In this document: positions 26,200 to 36,041 of the stretch, piece after piece | Position numbering within the stretch: the stretch's first letter is position 1 | Layout: each line of letters begins with the position of its first letter | Source: an uncultured Sphingobacteriaceae bacterium | GTDB lineage: Bacteria > Bacteroidota > Bacteroidia > Sphingobacteriales > Sphingobacteriaceae | DNA: 59,060 nucleotides | Direction: 5' to 3' | Assembly: GCA_946480915.1 (NCBI GenBank) | Contig: CAMLLO010000027.1 | Coordinates: 1-59,060 of the forward strand | The notes under the pieces: generated by a model | Seen by the model: the letters and a program-made list of their open reading frames with translations, nothing else | Database searches by the model: none | What the model was told of the DNA's origin: nothing | Translations under genes and position numbers: made by a program

Positions 26200-27534
26200 T
26201 TATACAACTCCGCGTGTTGGATGAGGATTTATTGACGTCAGGCTTTTTATTTTTACCGGTTCGCCCTTATCGATACTGTTTCTGGCGGCGATGCCGATCA
26301 GGCAAGACATTGCTCCATCTCGACTTCCCGCACCTTGTTTATATGGATCGGCGCCGGGGTTAAACAATTGTTTCCTCAGGCGCGTGTCACCGCCACCATG
26401 CCCTGCTTCCGTATTGTCAATCCTGATGTATTCAGTTTTACCGAAATTTTTTGTGATCTGGATTTCATCAAATTTTTCCATCTCCCAGGGCTGTTTTTCG
26501 TGGATCCAGGCCTCCAATCTTCCTTCAGTTCCGTTAAAAGCAATCCGGTATCCTTCATACGGAGAGTAGGTAGTTAATGAGTAGCTTACCTGAACATCAT
26601 TTGCATATTTTATTTGCACAGCCATTTTGTCGAAAATATCAATGTCTTCTCTCCAAACACAACCATCTCTGTGGTAGCCATCATATTTTTCGTTTTCTGC
26701 GTATAACTGCATCAAACGCTTGTCTTTGGTCATGTCGAAGTAGAACTTACATTTATCTTTATACGGACAAGGGCGACAATGGGTGTGGCGGAAGGAATTG
26801 TTTTTGCCATAAAATTCGAGCTTTCCATATGCATGAACTTCTTCAGGATCAGAGTTTAGCCACCAGTTCAACAAGTCAAAATGGTGTGTTGCTTTGTGTA
26901 CCAGCAAGGATCCTCCGAATTCTCTTTTTCTGTGCCAGCGGCGGAAGTAGTCTGCTCCGTGTGATGTATCCAGGTACCAGTGGAAATCTACAGAGGTAAC
27001 TTTTCCTATAGACCCCTTGTTTAATAGCTCGTAAATTTTCTGCCGGTGAGGCGAATACCTGTAATTAAAAGTAACATGAACTTTTTTGCCGCTTTTCTTT
27101 TCGGCATCAAGAATCATCTCACATTTTTTTTCATCAGTAGTCATCGGCTTTTCGGTGATAATATCTGCTCCAGCCATCAAACCCTTAATGATCTGTTGGT
27201 GATGTGTGCTGTCCATTGTAGTTACTATCAGAATCTCGGGCTTGGTTTCCTTTAGCATTTTGTCGAGATCAACATAGGTTGGACAATCCAGATTCATCAT
27301 CTTTTTTGCAGTTGCAACTCTGCCTGCATTTATATCACATAATCCAACAAACTCAACTCTGTCGGAATACTCCTTGAGCAAGTCTGTTCCCCACATGCCT
27401 GTACCACGGTGACCTGTGCCGACCATAGCTATTTTTTTCTTCGGGAGTTTTAAAGTGGACGCCAGTAAATTGTCGGATAGCAAAGCGCCCGCGACTGCGG
27501 CGCCAGTGTGTTGGATGAATTTTCTGCGATGCAT
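26200..27534 (-). CDS. Gfo/Idh/MocA family oxidoreductase with N-terminal export signal
   Basis: A 444-aa NAD(P)-binding protein. The N-terminus HRRKFIQHTGAAVAGALL resembles a twin-arginine export signal of the kind seen on GH109-like and related Bacteroidota oxidoreductases. The Rossmann motif is IAMVGTGHRGTGMWG, and the family signature TEKPMTTDEKKCEMI follows near residue 130. A four-cysteine cluster HCRPCPYKDKCKF is visible in the second half and could bind metal. It probably oxidises or epimerises a sugar or acts as a glycosidase using NAD; which one cannot be told. It is a single gene. Confidence 0.85.
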   Translation of the reverse strand: MHRRKFIQHTGAAVAGALLSDNLLASTLKLPKKKIAMVGTGHRGTGMWGTDLLKEYSDRVEFVGLCDINAGRVATAKKMMNLDCPTYVDLDKMLKETKPEILIVTTMDSTHHQQIIKGLMAGADIITEKPMTTDEKKCEMILDAEKKSGKKVHVTFNYRYSPHRQKIYELLNKGSIGKVTSVDFHWYLDTSHGADYFRRWHRKREFGGSLLVHKATHHFDLLNWWLNSDPEEVHAYGKLEFYGKNNSFRHTHCRPCPYKDKCKFYFDMTKDKRLMQLYAENEKYDGYHRDGCVWREDIDIFDKMAVQIKYANDVQVSYSLTTYSPYEGYRIAFNGTEGRLEAWIHEKQPWEMEKFDEIQITKNFGKTEYIRIDNTEAGHGGGDTRLRKQLFNPGADPYKQGAGSRDGAMSCLIGIAARNSIDKGEPVKIKSLTSINPHPTRGVV

Positions 27535-27652
27535 ATAAAATGGTTAGTTTAAACGAATTTAGCCATTTTACGTGTTTTTGCTAATTGTTTAGCTGTCGAA
27601 ATCTATGCAATCGTTACCGTAACTGAGATATTACATCGGAGGGAAGGGGCAG

Positions 27653-27675
27653 AAAAAAAGCCGCTAAAAGCGGCT
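27653..27675 (-). terminator. Rho-independent terminator of ettA
   Basis: Read on the minus strand, AGCCGCT-TTT-AGCGGCT is followed by seven T. It lies just after the ettA stop codon. Confidence 0.85.
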
Positions 27676-27681
27676 CTGTCT

Positions 27682-29364
27682 CTAAAGAACTAATTTTTTG
27701 TATTTGATTCGTTTTGGTGCTGCATCGCCAAGGCGTTTTTTCTTGTTTTCTTCATAATCCGAATAGTTTCCTTCAAAAAAGTGGACTTGAGAATCACCTT
27801 CGAACGCAAGAATATGGGTGCAAATCCTGTCCAGGAACCAGCGGTCGTGCGAAATAATTACGGCGCAACCGGCAAAGTTTTCAAGCCCTTCTTCAAGAGC
27901 ACGTAAAGTATTTACATCAATATCATTGGTTGGCTCATCTAAAAGTAATACGTTGGAATCTTTCTTCAGAGTTATCGCCAAATGAGCTCTGTTGCGTTCT
28001 CCGCCCGATAACACACTCACTTTTTTCTGCTGATCGGCACCGTTGAAATTGAACTTTGATACGTACGCTCTTGAGTTTACCGGCTTATTGCCGAGCAGGA
28101 TAGATTCGTTTCCACCTGTTATGTTCTCCCATACAGATTTCTCAGGATCTAAATCATTATGCATCTGATCTACGTAGCCCAATGCTACTGTTTCTCCTAC
28201 TTTAAAGGTGCCTGCATCCGGTGTTTCCTGGCCGGTGATCAAACGGAATAAGGTGGTTTTTCCCGCGCCGTTTGGTCCGATAATTCCAACAATACCAGCA
28301 GGAGGCAGCGAGAAATTTAAATTGTCGAACAAAACTTTATCGCCATACGCTTTACTTACATTATTGGCTTCAATAACGATATTTCCCAAACGCGGTCCCG
28401 GTGGAATGAAAAGCTCCAGTTTATCTTCTCTTTCTTTTCCTTCCTCGGAAGCCATTTTTTCGTAGTTCGCTAAACGTGCTTTTGATTTGGCGTGGCGTGC
28501 TTTGGGCGCCATCCGAACCCATTCTAATTCGCGTTCAAGAGTTTTCTGGCGTTTGCTTTCAGTTTTTTCTTCCTGGGCCAGGCGCTTTGATTTTTGGTCG
28601 AGCCATGAAGAGTAATTCCCCTTCCATGGAATTCCTTCCCCACGATCGAGTTCTAAGATCCATCCGGCAACATTATCAAGGAAATATCTATCGTGGGTAA
28701 CAGCGATTACCGTTCCTTTATATTGTTTAAGGAACTGCTCTAGCCAGTCGATGGATTCTGCATCCAGGTGGTTGGTTGGCTCATCAAGCAACAAAACATC
28801 CGGTTCTTTTAATAAAAGTCGACATAAAGCCACCCTTCTTCGTTCCCCACCTGACAATGTGGCAATTTTACTCTCGGGATCAGGGGTGCGCAGGGCATCC
28901 ATAGCTCTCTCAAGCTTCGAGTCTAATTCCCAGGCGCCGCTTGCATCAATTTTATCCTGGAGTTCGCCCTGACGCGCCAGAAGCTTGTCCATCGCATCCG
29001 GATCTTCGTACACCTCGGGCAATCCGAATTTTTCATTTATCTCTTCATACTCCTTTAGTATTGCGGTAGTTTCGGCCACGCCTTCTTCCACAATTTCCCT
29101 CACTGTCTTCTCAGGATCAAGTTCAGGCTCTTGCGCTAAATAACCTACTGTATAACCCGGAGAAAACACTACCTCACCCTGGTAGGATTTATCGAGTCCT
29201 GCGATTATTTTCAGTAACGAAGATTTTCCGGACCCATTTAAACCGATCACCCCGATCTTTGCACCGTAAAAAAAAGATAGGTATATGTTTTTAAGAACTT
29301 GTTTCTGAGGCGGGTAGATCTTGCTGACTCCGGCCATAGAAAAAATTATTTTTTCGTCTGCCAT
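27682..29364 (-). CDS. ettA: Energy-dependent translational throttle protein EttA (ABC-F ATPase)
   Basis: A 560-aa ABC-F protein with two ATPase domains and no membrane part. EttA binds the ribosomal E site and gates entry into elongation according to the ATP/ADP ratio. Domain 1 has Walker A GLNGSGKSS and signature LSGGERRRVA; domain 2 has GPNGAGKTT and LSGGERNRAH. The linker with basic residues (RMAPKARHAKSKARLANYEK) and the short arm are typical of EttA. The start at 29364 (MADEKIIFSM) is preferred to an upstream ATG at 29406 because the family begins this way. It is divergent from clpC. Confidence 0.92.
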   Translation of the reverse strand: MADEKIIFSMAGVSKIYPPQKQVLKNIYLSFFYGAKIGVIGLNGSGKSSLLKIIAGLDKSYQGEVVFSPGYTVGYLAQEPELDPEKTVREIVEEGVAETTAILKEYEEINEKFGLPEVYEDPDAMDKLLARQGELQDKIDASGAWELDSKLERAMDALRTPDPESKIATLSGGERRRVALCRLLLKEPDVLLLDEPTNHLDAESIDWLEQFLKQYKGTVIAVTHDRYFLDNVAGWILELDRGEGIPWKGNYSSWLDQKSKRLAQEEKTESKRQKTLERELEWVRMAPKARHAKSKARLANYEKMASEEGKEREDKLELFIPPGPRLGNIVIEANNVSKAYGDKVLFDNLNFSLPPAGIVGIIGPNGAGKTTLFRLITGQETPDAGTFKVGETVALGYVDQMHNDLDPEKSVWENITGGNESILLGNKPVNSRAYVSKFNFNGADQQKKVSVLSGGERNRAHLAITLKKDSNVLLLDEPTNDIDVNTLRALEEGLENFAGCAVIISHDRWFLDRICTHILAFEGDSQVHFFEGNYSDYEENKKKRLGDAAPKRIKYKKLVL

Positions 29365-29552
29365 TTTTACTTTATGTTGAGCTGCAAATATCGCCTTTTT
29401 GAACAATTGATATAAATTTTTCTTATCTTAAGGCTTAGGAAACTATTTTAAAGAAAATGGCGTAATTGTTGATAAATTATTACAAACAAGGACAAACTAT
29501 TTATGAAACAAATTTATAGATTAGGGCGTTCAAGACGAAGAAAGGTTATATA

Positions 29553-32087
29553 ATGGAAGCTAAATTTTCACCACGTGTAAAAGACGTAATTTCTTACAGT
29601 AGAGAGGAAGCATTACGCTTAGGGCACGACTATATTGGTACCGAACACTTGTTGCTAGGACTTATTCGCGAAGGCGATGGAATGGCAATCAAAATTCTCA
29701 AGACCTTGGGTGTTGATACACCTCGCCTGCGTAGGTCAATTGAGGATGCGGTAAAAGGTACCAGTAACACCACAGTAAATCTGGGAAACATTCCGCTTAC
29801 TAAACAAGCCGAGAAAGTGCTTAAAATCACCTATTTGGAGGCTAAAATCTTTAAAAGCGATGTGATCGGAACGGAGCACCTATTATTATCAATTCTTCGG
29901 GATGATGATAATATTGCTTCACAAATTTTACTACAGTATAACATAAATTACGACGTGTTTAAAGCAGAAGTAGAACAAAATAAAGATGGCTTCCGCGATG
30001 AACTTCCGGGTTCAGCAGCAGGGGATGATGATTTTCGTGAAGAAGAGTCGTCATTCAGCCAGCCCAAAAAAGTATCAGACATTAAATCTAAAACTCCTGT
30101 ATTAGACAATTTCGGCAGAGATTTAACTAAAGCTGCCGAAGACGGAAAACTGGATCCGATCGTAGGTCGCGATAAAGAAATCGAACGCGTGTCTCAAATT
30201 CTTTCCCGCCGGAAAAAGAATAATCCTATTCTAATCGGCGAACCGGGTGTTGGTAAATCGGCTATTGCCGAGGGATTAGCCCTAAGAATTGTACAGAGAA
30301 AGGTGTCACGTGTATTGTTTAATAAACGTGTTGTAACACTTGACCTCGCTTCACTGGTTGCCGGTACAAAATATCGTGGTCAGTTTGAAGAGCGCATGAA
30401 AGCGGTAATGAATGAATTGGAAAAATCTCCGGATGTTATTCTTTTCATTGATGAGATTCACACCATCGTGGGTGCGGGCGGTGCCTCTGGCTCTCTTGAC
30501 GCATCTAATATGTTTAAACCGGCCTTAGCTCGTGGCGAGATTCAATGCATCGGAGCAACAACTCTGGATGAATATCGTCAATACATTGAGAAAGACGGAG
30601 CATTAGATCGTCGTTTTCAGAAAGTAATGATCGAGCCTGCTACTCCGGATGAAACTATCGAAATTCTTAACAGAATTAAAGAGAAATACGAAGAGCATCA
30701 TGCGGTAACATATACGCCGGAAGCTATCAATGCTTGCGTGTCTTTGACGTCACGTTATATTACCGATAGATTCTTACCGGATAAAGCGATCGATGCTTTG
30801 GATGAATCCGGATCAAGGGTGCATTTGACCAATATCCACGTTCCTCAGGAAATTATTGATATTGAGCAAAAGATCGAAGAAATTAAGGTAGAGAAAAATA
30901 AAGTTGTAAGAAGTCAGAAATACGAGGAAGCAGCGAAGCTTCGCGATACTGAAAAGAATCTTTTGGAAGAATTAGATCGTGCAAAAACTTCATGGGAAGC
31001 AGAAACCCGTACTAAACGCTATACTGTAACCGAAGATAATGTTGCTGAAGTTGTTTCGATGATGACCGGTATTCCAGTTCAGCGTGTTGGCCAAACCGAC
31101 AGTCAGAAATTACTGGCTATGCCCGAACTGATTGCAGACAAAATTATCGGACAGGGAGAAGCGATTAAGAAACTTACTAAAGCTATTCAGCGTACCCGTG
31201 CGGGATTGAAAGATCCTAAAAAGCCTATCGGTTCGTTTATTTTCCTTGGTCCGACCGGGGTTGGTAAAACGGAATTAGCGAAAGAGCTTGCCCGCTTTAT
31301 GTTCGACAGCGAGGATGCATTAATCCAGATTGATATGAGCGAATACATGGAGAAATTTGCTGTATCACGTTTGGTAGGAGCGCCTCCGGGATATGTGGGT
31401 TACGAAGAAGGTGGACAGTTAACTGAAAAAGTTCGTCGTAAGCCTTATGCCGTTGTTCTTTTGGATGAGATTGAAAAAGCTCACCCTGACGTGTTTAATA
31501 TTCTGCTACAGGTATTAGATGAAGGACAATTAACAGATAGTTTAGGACGTAAAGTGGATTTCCGCAATACGATCGTGATCATGACATCAAACATTGGTGC
31601 ACGTCAGCTAAAAGACTTTGGTCAGGGAGTTGGTTTTACAACTTCAGCGAAAGCGCTACAGGCAGAAACTCATTCAAGAGGTGTCATTGAAAACGCTCTT
31701 AAACGTGCTTTTGCACCCGAGTTTTTGAACCGTGTTGATGACGTTATCGTGTTTAACTCTCTGTCTAAAGAAGATATCTTTAAAATCATTGATATAGAAT
31801 TAGCGTCATTATTCTCCAGAGTTACAGCTCTTGGATATGCAGTAACGTTAACCGATGCAGCAAAAGATTTCATCGCGGAGAATGGATACGATGCTAATTT
31901 CGGAGCGCGTCCATTGAAACGAGCTATTCAGAAATTCCTTGAAGATCCAATCGCTGAGGAAATTCTAAAAGGAGAACTGATAGATGGTGATGTACTTGAA
32001 GTTGATTTTGATACTGAACTGAAGGAAATCAAGATTGTTCGCAAAGCTCCTGGAAAGAAGAAGAAGGAAGAGAAGAAAGAGGAATAA
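29553..32087 (+). CDS. clpC: ATP-dependent Clp protease ATP-binding subunit ClpC
   Basis: An 844-aa AAA+ unfoldase that feeds proteins to ClpP. Two N-terminal Clp repeats (about 5-145, beginning FSPRVKDVISYSREEALRLG) precede AAA domain 1 (Walker A GEPGVGKSA, Walker B VILFIDEIHT). A UVR-type coiled segment QKYEEAAKLRDTEKNLLEEL follows, then AAA domain 2 (Walker A GPTGVGKTE, Walker B VVLLDEIEKA). The presence of the UVR motif and the length distinguish ClpC from ClpA and ClpB. The extreme C-terminus is lysine/glutamate-rich. It is followed by a strong terminator. Confidence 0.94.
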   Translation: MEAKFSPRVKDVISYSREEALRLGHDYIGTEHLLLGLIREGDGMAIKILKTLGVDTPRLRRSIEDAVKGTSNTTVNLGNIPLTKQAEKVLKITYLEAKIFKSDVIGTEHLLLSILRDDDNIASQILLQYNINYDVFKAEVEQNKDGFRDELPGSAAGDDDFREEESSFSQPKKVSDIKSKTPVLDNFGRDLTKAAEDGKLDPIVGRDKEIERVSQILSRRKKNNPILIGEPGVGKSAIAEGLALRIVQRKVSRVLFNKRVVTLDLASLVAGTKYRGQFEERMKAVMNELEKSPDVILFIDEIHTIVGAGGASGSLDASNMFKPALARGEIQCIGATTLDEYRQYIEKDGALDRRFQKVMIEPATPDETIEILNRIKEKYEEHHAVTYTPEAINACVSLTSRYITDRFLPDKAIDALDESGSRVHLTNIHVPQEIIDIEQKIEEIKVEKNKVVRSQKYEEAAKLRDTEKNLLEELDRAKTSWEAETRTKRYTVTEDNVAEVVSMMTGIPVQRVGQTDSQKLLAMPELIADKIIGQGEAIKKLTKAIQRTRAGLKDPKKPIGSFIFLGPTGVGKTELAKELARFMFDSEDALIQIDMSEYMEKFAVSRLVGAPPGYVGYEEGGQLTEKVRRKPYAVVLLDEIEKAHPDVFNILLQVLDEGQLTDSLGRKVDFRNTIVIMTSNIGARQLKDFGQGVGFTTSAKALQAETHSRGVIENALKRAFAPEFLNRVDDVIVFNSLSKEDIFKIIDIELASLFSRVTALGYAVTLTDAAKDFIAENGYDANFGARPLKRAIQKFLEDPIAEEILKGELIDGDVLEVDFDTELKEIKIVRKAPGKKKKEEKKEE

Positions 32088-32106
32088 TATTGCTCTATAA
32101 AAAAAG

Positions 32107-32132
32107 AAAACCCGGTTAATCCGGGTTTTTTT
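32107..32132. terminator. Bidirectional Rho-independent terminator
   Basis: AACCCGG (32109-32115) pairs with CCGGGTT (32121-32127) around TTAAT, flanked by A- and T-runs. It serves clpC and the convergent GNAT gene. Confidence 0.85.
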
Positions 32133-32143
32133 ATGCTCCTGAC

Positions 32144-32593
32144 TTACAGTGTCCGGCTCATACACACACTCTCCTCAATACCTTTATATGGACCGAAGTT
32201 TTCAATGATCTCGAAGCCATATTTCCGATAAAGATTAATGGATTCTTGTTGTTGTTTACCTGTTTCTAATACCGCATTTGTATAGTTTAATTCTTTCGCC
32301 CAGTTAACTAGCTCCGTTAATATGGAAGATGAAACGCCTAAGCCCCGAAAGTACGGATTAACAAACATTCGCTTAATTTCTACGGTGTTTGGATCTATTT
32401 CTTTAAAACATCCGCATCCTACCGTGTCATCGTTTATTAAGCCAAGTACAACCGTGCTTAAATTATCGATTTCAATATTTGCATCGAAGCGATATTCCTG
32501 ATTATTGTATCGCGCTCTTAGATCGTTGTTCAATTCTTTTATTAAATCCTGAAAAGTTTTGTCATTTGCCGTAGTTCGCTTCAAATTTACCAT
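32144..32593 (-). CDS. GNAT family N-acetyltransferase, paralogue of 13178-13627
   Basis: A 149-aa acetyltransferase from the ATG at 32593. This start gives exactly the same length as the paralogue at 13178-13627 and aligns their N-termini (MVNLKRTTAND against MIEIIRTNSDD); an upstream ATG at 32650 is less likely. The acetyl-CoA loop is VNPYFRGLGVSSSILTELVN, and the two proteins share RFDANI, TVGCGCFKEI, VEIKRM-like and AVLETG segments. The substrate is unknown. Confidence 0.88.
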   Translation of the reverse strand: MVNLKRTTANDKTFQDLIKELNNDLRARYNNQEYRFDANIEIDNLSTVVLGLINDDTVGCGCFKEIDPNTVEIKRMFVNPYFRGLGVSSSILTELVNWAKELNYTNAVLETGKQQQESINLYRKYGFEIIENFGPYKGIEESVCMSRTL

Positions 32594-33015
32594 GCTTAGT
32601 ATGGATTCTTTTGAGCTATTGTGGAAGTCGACCCGTTTTAAAGTGTACATATGTAATATATTTATAAGAATATCTAAAGGTGTGGTAAAAAGTAATGATA
32701 TTTTTGAGTTATTTTTAATGTTATTGCTATAAATATATGAAATTTCTAAATATAAATCTTAGTTAATGAATTTTTTGTAGTTTTTTAAGTGTTTTGAGTG
32801 AGGATTTAAGTACGTGTTTTTGCTCTTAAAGTAGGGATTTATATGAATGACAATCATGGGTTGCCAGCCGACTACATTACTCATACCGGGGATGAGTTGA
32901 GTATTAATCAGATTGAATCTCGTCTCCCGCTTGTCTATGTCATCAATTTCTTATTATAACCAAACACTATTTCCCAAAACTGTTATATTTACCATTCCAG
33001 AGCTTTTAGATAGGA
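32594..33015. other. Intergenic region upstream of parC with a possible 38-aa frame
   Basis: About 420 bp. It includes the promoters of the GNAT gene and parC. A + strand frame at 32843-32959 would encode MNDNHGLPADYITHTGDELS and 18 more residues. It could be a small gene or the 5' remnant of a decayed gene; support is weak. Nothing else was recognised. Confidence 0.3.
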
Positions 33016-35799
33016 ATGAGTGAAGAATCACTAGACAATAATTTCGAGAACGAAGAAAAATTACATAATGTAACGTCGCTGAGCGGTTTGTATGAGAACT
33101 GGTTTCTTGATTATGCATCGTATGTAATTCTAGACCGTGCAGTACCACACATTAATGATGGATTAAAGCCTGTTCAACGCCGTATTCTGCATTCGCTAAG
33201 AGAATTAGATGACGGACGTTTTAATAAGGCAGCCAACGTTATTGGTAATACCATGAAGTATCATCCCCACGGAGATGCTTCAATTGGCGATGCGATGGTT
33301 CAGATAGGTCAGAAAAATTTATTAATTGATACTCAGGGTAACTGGGGCGATCCGATTACTGGAGATTCGGCTGCTGCCGCCCGTTATATTGAAGCCCGTT
33401 TGTCGAAATTTGCAAACGAAGTAGTTTTCAATCCAGATACTACCGTTTGGCAGAATAGCTATGATGGACGGAATAAAGAACCAATAACACTCCCTGTTAA
33501 ATTTCCTCTTTTACTGGCCCAGGGAGCCGAAGGGATTGCTGTAGGTCTGGCTACTAAAATCCTTCCCCATAATTTTATTGAATTAATCGACGCCTCAATA
33601 GAGGTTCTGAAAGGAAACAGACCCAATTTATTGCCGGATTTTCCTACGGGTGGAATGGCGGATTGCTCTGCTTATAATGAAGGTCAGCGTGGTGGAAAAA
33701 TCAGAGTAAGGGCGAAGATTCTAGAGAAGGATAAAAAAACGCTTACCATCACGGAGATTCCTTTTACTACCACTACCGGTAGTTTAATTGATAGTGTCAT
33801 TTCAGCAAATGATAAAGGAAAAATAAAAATCCGGAAAATAGAAGATAATACAGCTCAAAACGTAGAAATAGTTATCCATCTGGCACCTGGTATTTCTCCG
33901 GATGTGACCATTGATGCGCTTTATGCGTTTACAGATTGCGAAGTTTCTATTTCTCCGAATACCTGCGTTATCCGTGATGATAAACCACAGTTTTTAAGTG
34001 TAAATGATATCCTGATATCAAATACTGAGTACACAAAACACCTCTTAAAACGTGAACTTGAAATCAGGCTGGCAGAGTTAAAGGAAAAGATATTCTTCAG
34101 TAATTTATTGAAGATTTTTATCCAGGAAGGCATGTATAAACATCCTGACTATGAAAACTCAGGCGCCTTTGAAGCCGTGATTGAGGTGTTAGATCGGCTA
34201 TTTGAGCCTTTCTTCCCACAGTTTTACAGGACAATTCTTCCAGAAGATTATAAAAAGCTTATTGAGAAACCGATGAGCAGTATCACACGCTTTGATGTTA
34301 AAAAGGCGGATGAGCAAATGAAAACTCTGGAGAATGAGATAAAAGAGCTGAAGCATCATTTAAAACATCTTACTGATTATACGATTGCCTGGTTTGAAAA
34401 GATCAGAGAGAAATACGGAAAAGATCGCGGCAGGAAGACCGAGCTAAGAACATTCGATAGGGTAGATGCAACCCAGGTGGCTTTGGCTAACGTGAAATTA
34501 TATGTAAACAAAGCAGATGGTTTCATTGGAACAGGTTTGCGTAAGGATGAGTTTGTTTGCGATTGCTCTGACCTGGATGAAATTATTGTGTTTCGTGAAG
34601 ACGGCAAATGTGTTGTAACGAAGGTGCAGGATAAAGTATTTGTAGGGAAAGATATTTTGCATGTCGCAGTGTTTAAAAAAGGGGATGAGCGCACTGTTTA
34701 CAATATGATTTACAAGGATGGACAAACAGGTACCTCTTTTGTAAAGCGGTTTACGGTGCTTGGTGTTACCCGCGATAAAGAGTACGACCTAACAAAAGGC
34801 TCTAAAGGCTCGAAAACCTTATATTTTACCGCTAATCCAAATGGCGAAGCAGAGGTGGTAAATATTCAGTTGAAGCCGCATTCTAAGCTTAGAAAACTTC
34901 AGTTTGATTTAGATTTTGCAGAAATCGCAATTAAGGGTCGAAGTTCAATTGGTAATACAGTCAGTAAGTATCCCATCAAAAAGATTGTACTCAAATCCAA
35001 AGGTGTATCTACTCTTGCTGGAAGAAAGATCTGGTATGATGATATTCTGAAGCGCTTAAACGCTGACGGCAGAGGAAAATATCTTGGAGAATTTGATGGT
35101 GCGGATAAAATTTTAACCATTTTAAGTAATGGGTCTTACGAGCTAACCTCCTTTGATCTGAGCAATCATTTTGATGATAAAATGATCTTGATTGAGAAGT
35201 ATGATCCCGAGAAGGTATTTACAGTGGTCCATTTCGATGGAAAATCAAAGAATTACTATGTTAAGCGTTTCCTGTTTGACGATACGCCAGTCGGTAAGGT
35301 AACGAGTATTATTAATGAAGAGCCGGGCTCTAAGCTGATTATAATTTCGGGTGCTGCACAGCCGGTGGTGAAGATTGATTCGTTGAAGGGAAAAAGCTTA
35401 ACACCTGAGACATCGGAGATAAATCTTGCCGACGCTATTGACGTGAAGGGTATGAAGGCCCAGGGGAATCGCTTATCTCCGAACGAGATTAAGACTATTG
35501 AGTTAATTGCGGAGCACGATGACCCTGAAGATGTTCCTGATCCGGTTGCTGAAGTTTCTTTAGAAGAAGTGGTTTTAGAAGAGAAACTTGACAGTGAGGC
35601 AGAGAAAGAAGTGACATCTGCGGAAGAAGATGTGTCTTTGGCTGAGAAAGAAAAGGCTAAACATCCGGCAACTTCCACAGAAAAGAAGAAAAGTTCTGAA
35701 AAAGAGGAAGAGCCAAAACCTGTTAAAAAAGTGGATTTTGAAATTACTAATCCGGACGATATAGAGATTGACGATAAAGGGCAGCTGGGGTTATTTTAA
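33016..35799 (+). CDS. parC: DNA topoisomerase IV subunit A
   Basis: A 927-aa breakage-reunion subunit that works with ParE (21569-23464). GLKPVQRRILHSLRE, the conserved YHPHGDASIGDAMV and the active-site Tyr124 in AARYIEARLS are all present. The C-terminal domain is followed by a ~100-residue highly charged tail rich in Glu, Lys and Ser (about 820-910), ending with the family-like DDIEIDDKGQLGLF. Such a tail is common in Bacteroidota ParC. The gene stands alone with a decayed gene downstream. Confidence 0.93.
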   Translation: MSEESLDNNFENEEKLHNVTSLSGLYENWFLDYASYVILDRAVPHINDGLKPVQRRILHSLRELDDGRFNKAANVIGNTMKYHPHGDASIGDAMVQIGQKNLLIDTQGNWGDPITGDSAAAARYIEARLSKFANEVVFNPDTTVWQNSYDGRNKEPITLPVKFPLLLAQGAEGIAVGLATKILPHNFIELIDASIEVLKGNRPNLLPDFPTGGMADCSAYNEGQRGGKIRVRAKILEKDKKTLTITEIPFTTTTGSLIDSVISANDKGKIKIRKIEDNTAQNVEIVIHLAPGISPDVTIDALYAFTDCEVSISPNTCVIRDDKPQFLSVNDILISNTEYTKHLLKRELEIRLAELKEKIFFSNLLKIFIQEGMYKHPDYENSGAFEAVIEVLDRLFEPFFPQFYRTILPEDYKKLIEKPMSSITRFDVKKADEQMKTLENEIKELKHHLKHLTDYTIAWFEKIREKYGKDRGRKTELRTFDRVDATQVALANVKLYVNKADGFIGTGLRKDEFVCDCSDLDEIIVFREDGKCVVTKVQDKVFVGKDILHVAVFKKGDERTVYNMIYKDGQTGTSFVKRFTVLGVTRDKEYDLTKGSKGSKTLYFTANPNGEAEVVNIQLKPHSKLRKLQFDLDFAEIAIKGRSSIGNTVSKYPIKKIVLKSKGVSTLAGRKIWYDDILKRLNADGRGKYLGEFDGADKILTILSNGSYELTSFDLSNHFDDKMILIEKYDPEKVFTVVHFDGKSKNYYVKRFLFDDTPVGKVTSIINEEPGSKLIIISGAAQPVVKIDSLKGKSLTPETSEINLADAIDVKGMKAQGNRLSPNEIKTIELIAEHDDPEDVPDPVAEVSLEEVVLEEKLDSEAEKEVTSAEEDVSLAEKEKAKHPATSTEKKKSSEKEEEPKPVKKVDFEITNPDDIEIDDKGQLGLF

Positions 35800-35850
35800 G
35801 ATTCAAATTCAGCTTTCAAAAGCTTAATTTTGACATTCGTATTTTGTTAT

Positions 35851-36041
35851 ATGGAAAATCGGGACATACGCTGGATTCTCAAATTATAAGAAGGCTTTAT
35901 TGCAGCTTAAGAAGTTTATCGATAAGGGTGAACTAAAGTTGGAAGAGCTTGATACAGTCGTTGGAATATCCTTATGAATTGGCATGGAATGTTATTAAAG
36001 ACAATTATCAAAACCAAGTGTTTTATAAAAAGGAGGATTAA
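35851..36041 (+). pseudogene. Remnant of an HI0074-type nucleotidyltransferase substrate-binding protein gene
   Basis: Stepping between frames yields MENRDIRWI, then FSNYKKALLQLKKFIDKGEL, then YPYELAWNVIKDNYQNQ. These are recognisable blocks of the HI0074-like antitoxin/substrate-binding family (usually about 130-140 aa). At least two frame changes and a shortened middle and end show that it is broken. Its last bases overlap the 3' end of msrA on the other strand. Identification comes from memory of the family pattern. Confidence 0.6.

Noticed and set aside
26577..26999. 140-codon plus-strand frame with many Cys and His
   Set aside because: Shadow of the Gfo/Idh/MocA gene; the Cys/His content comes from the reverse complement of that gene.
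35256..35678. 140-codon Ser-rich minus-strand frame
   Set aside because: It is the antisense of the Glu/Lys-rich tail of ParC, which automatically gives a Ser/Phe-rich open frame.
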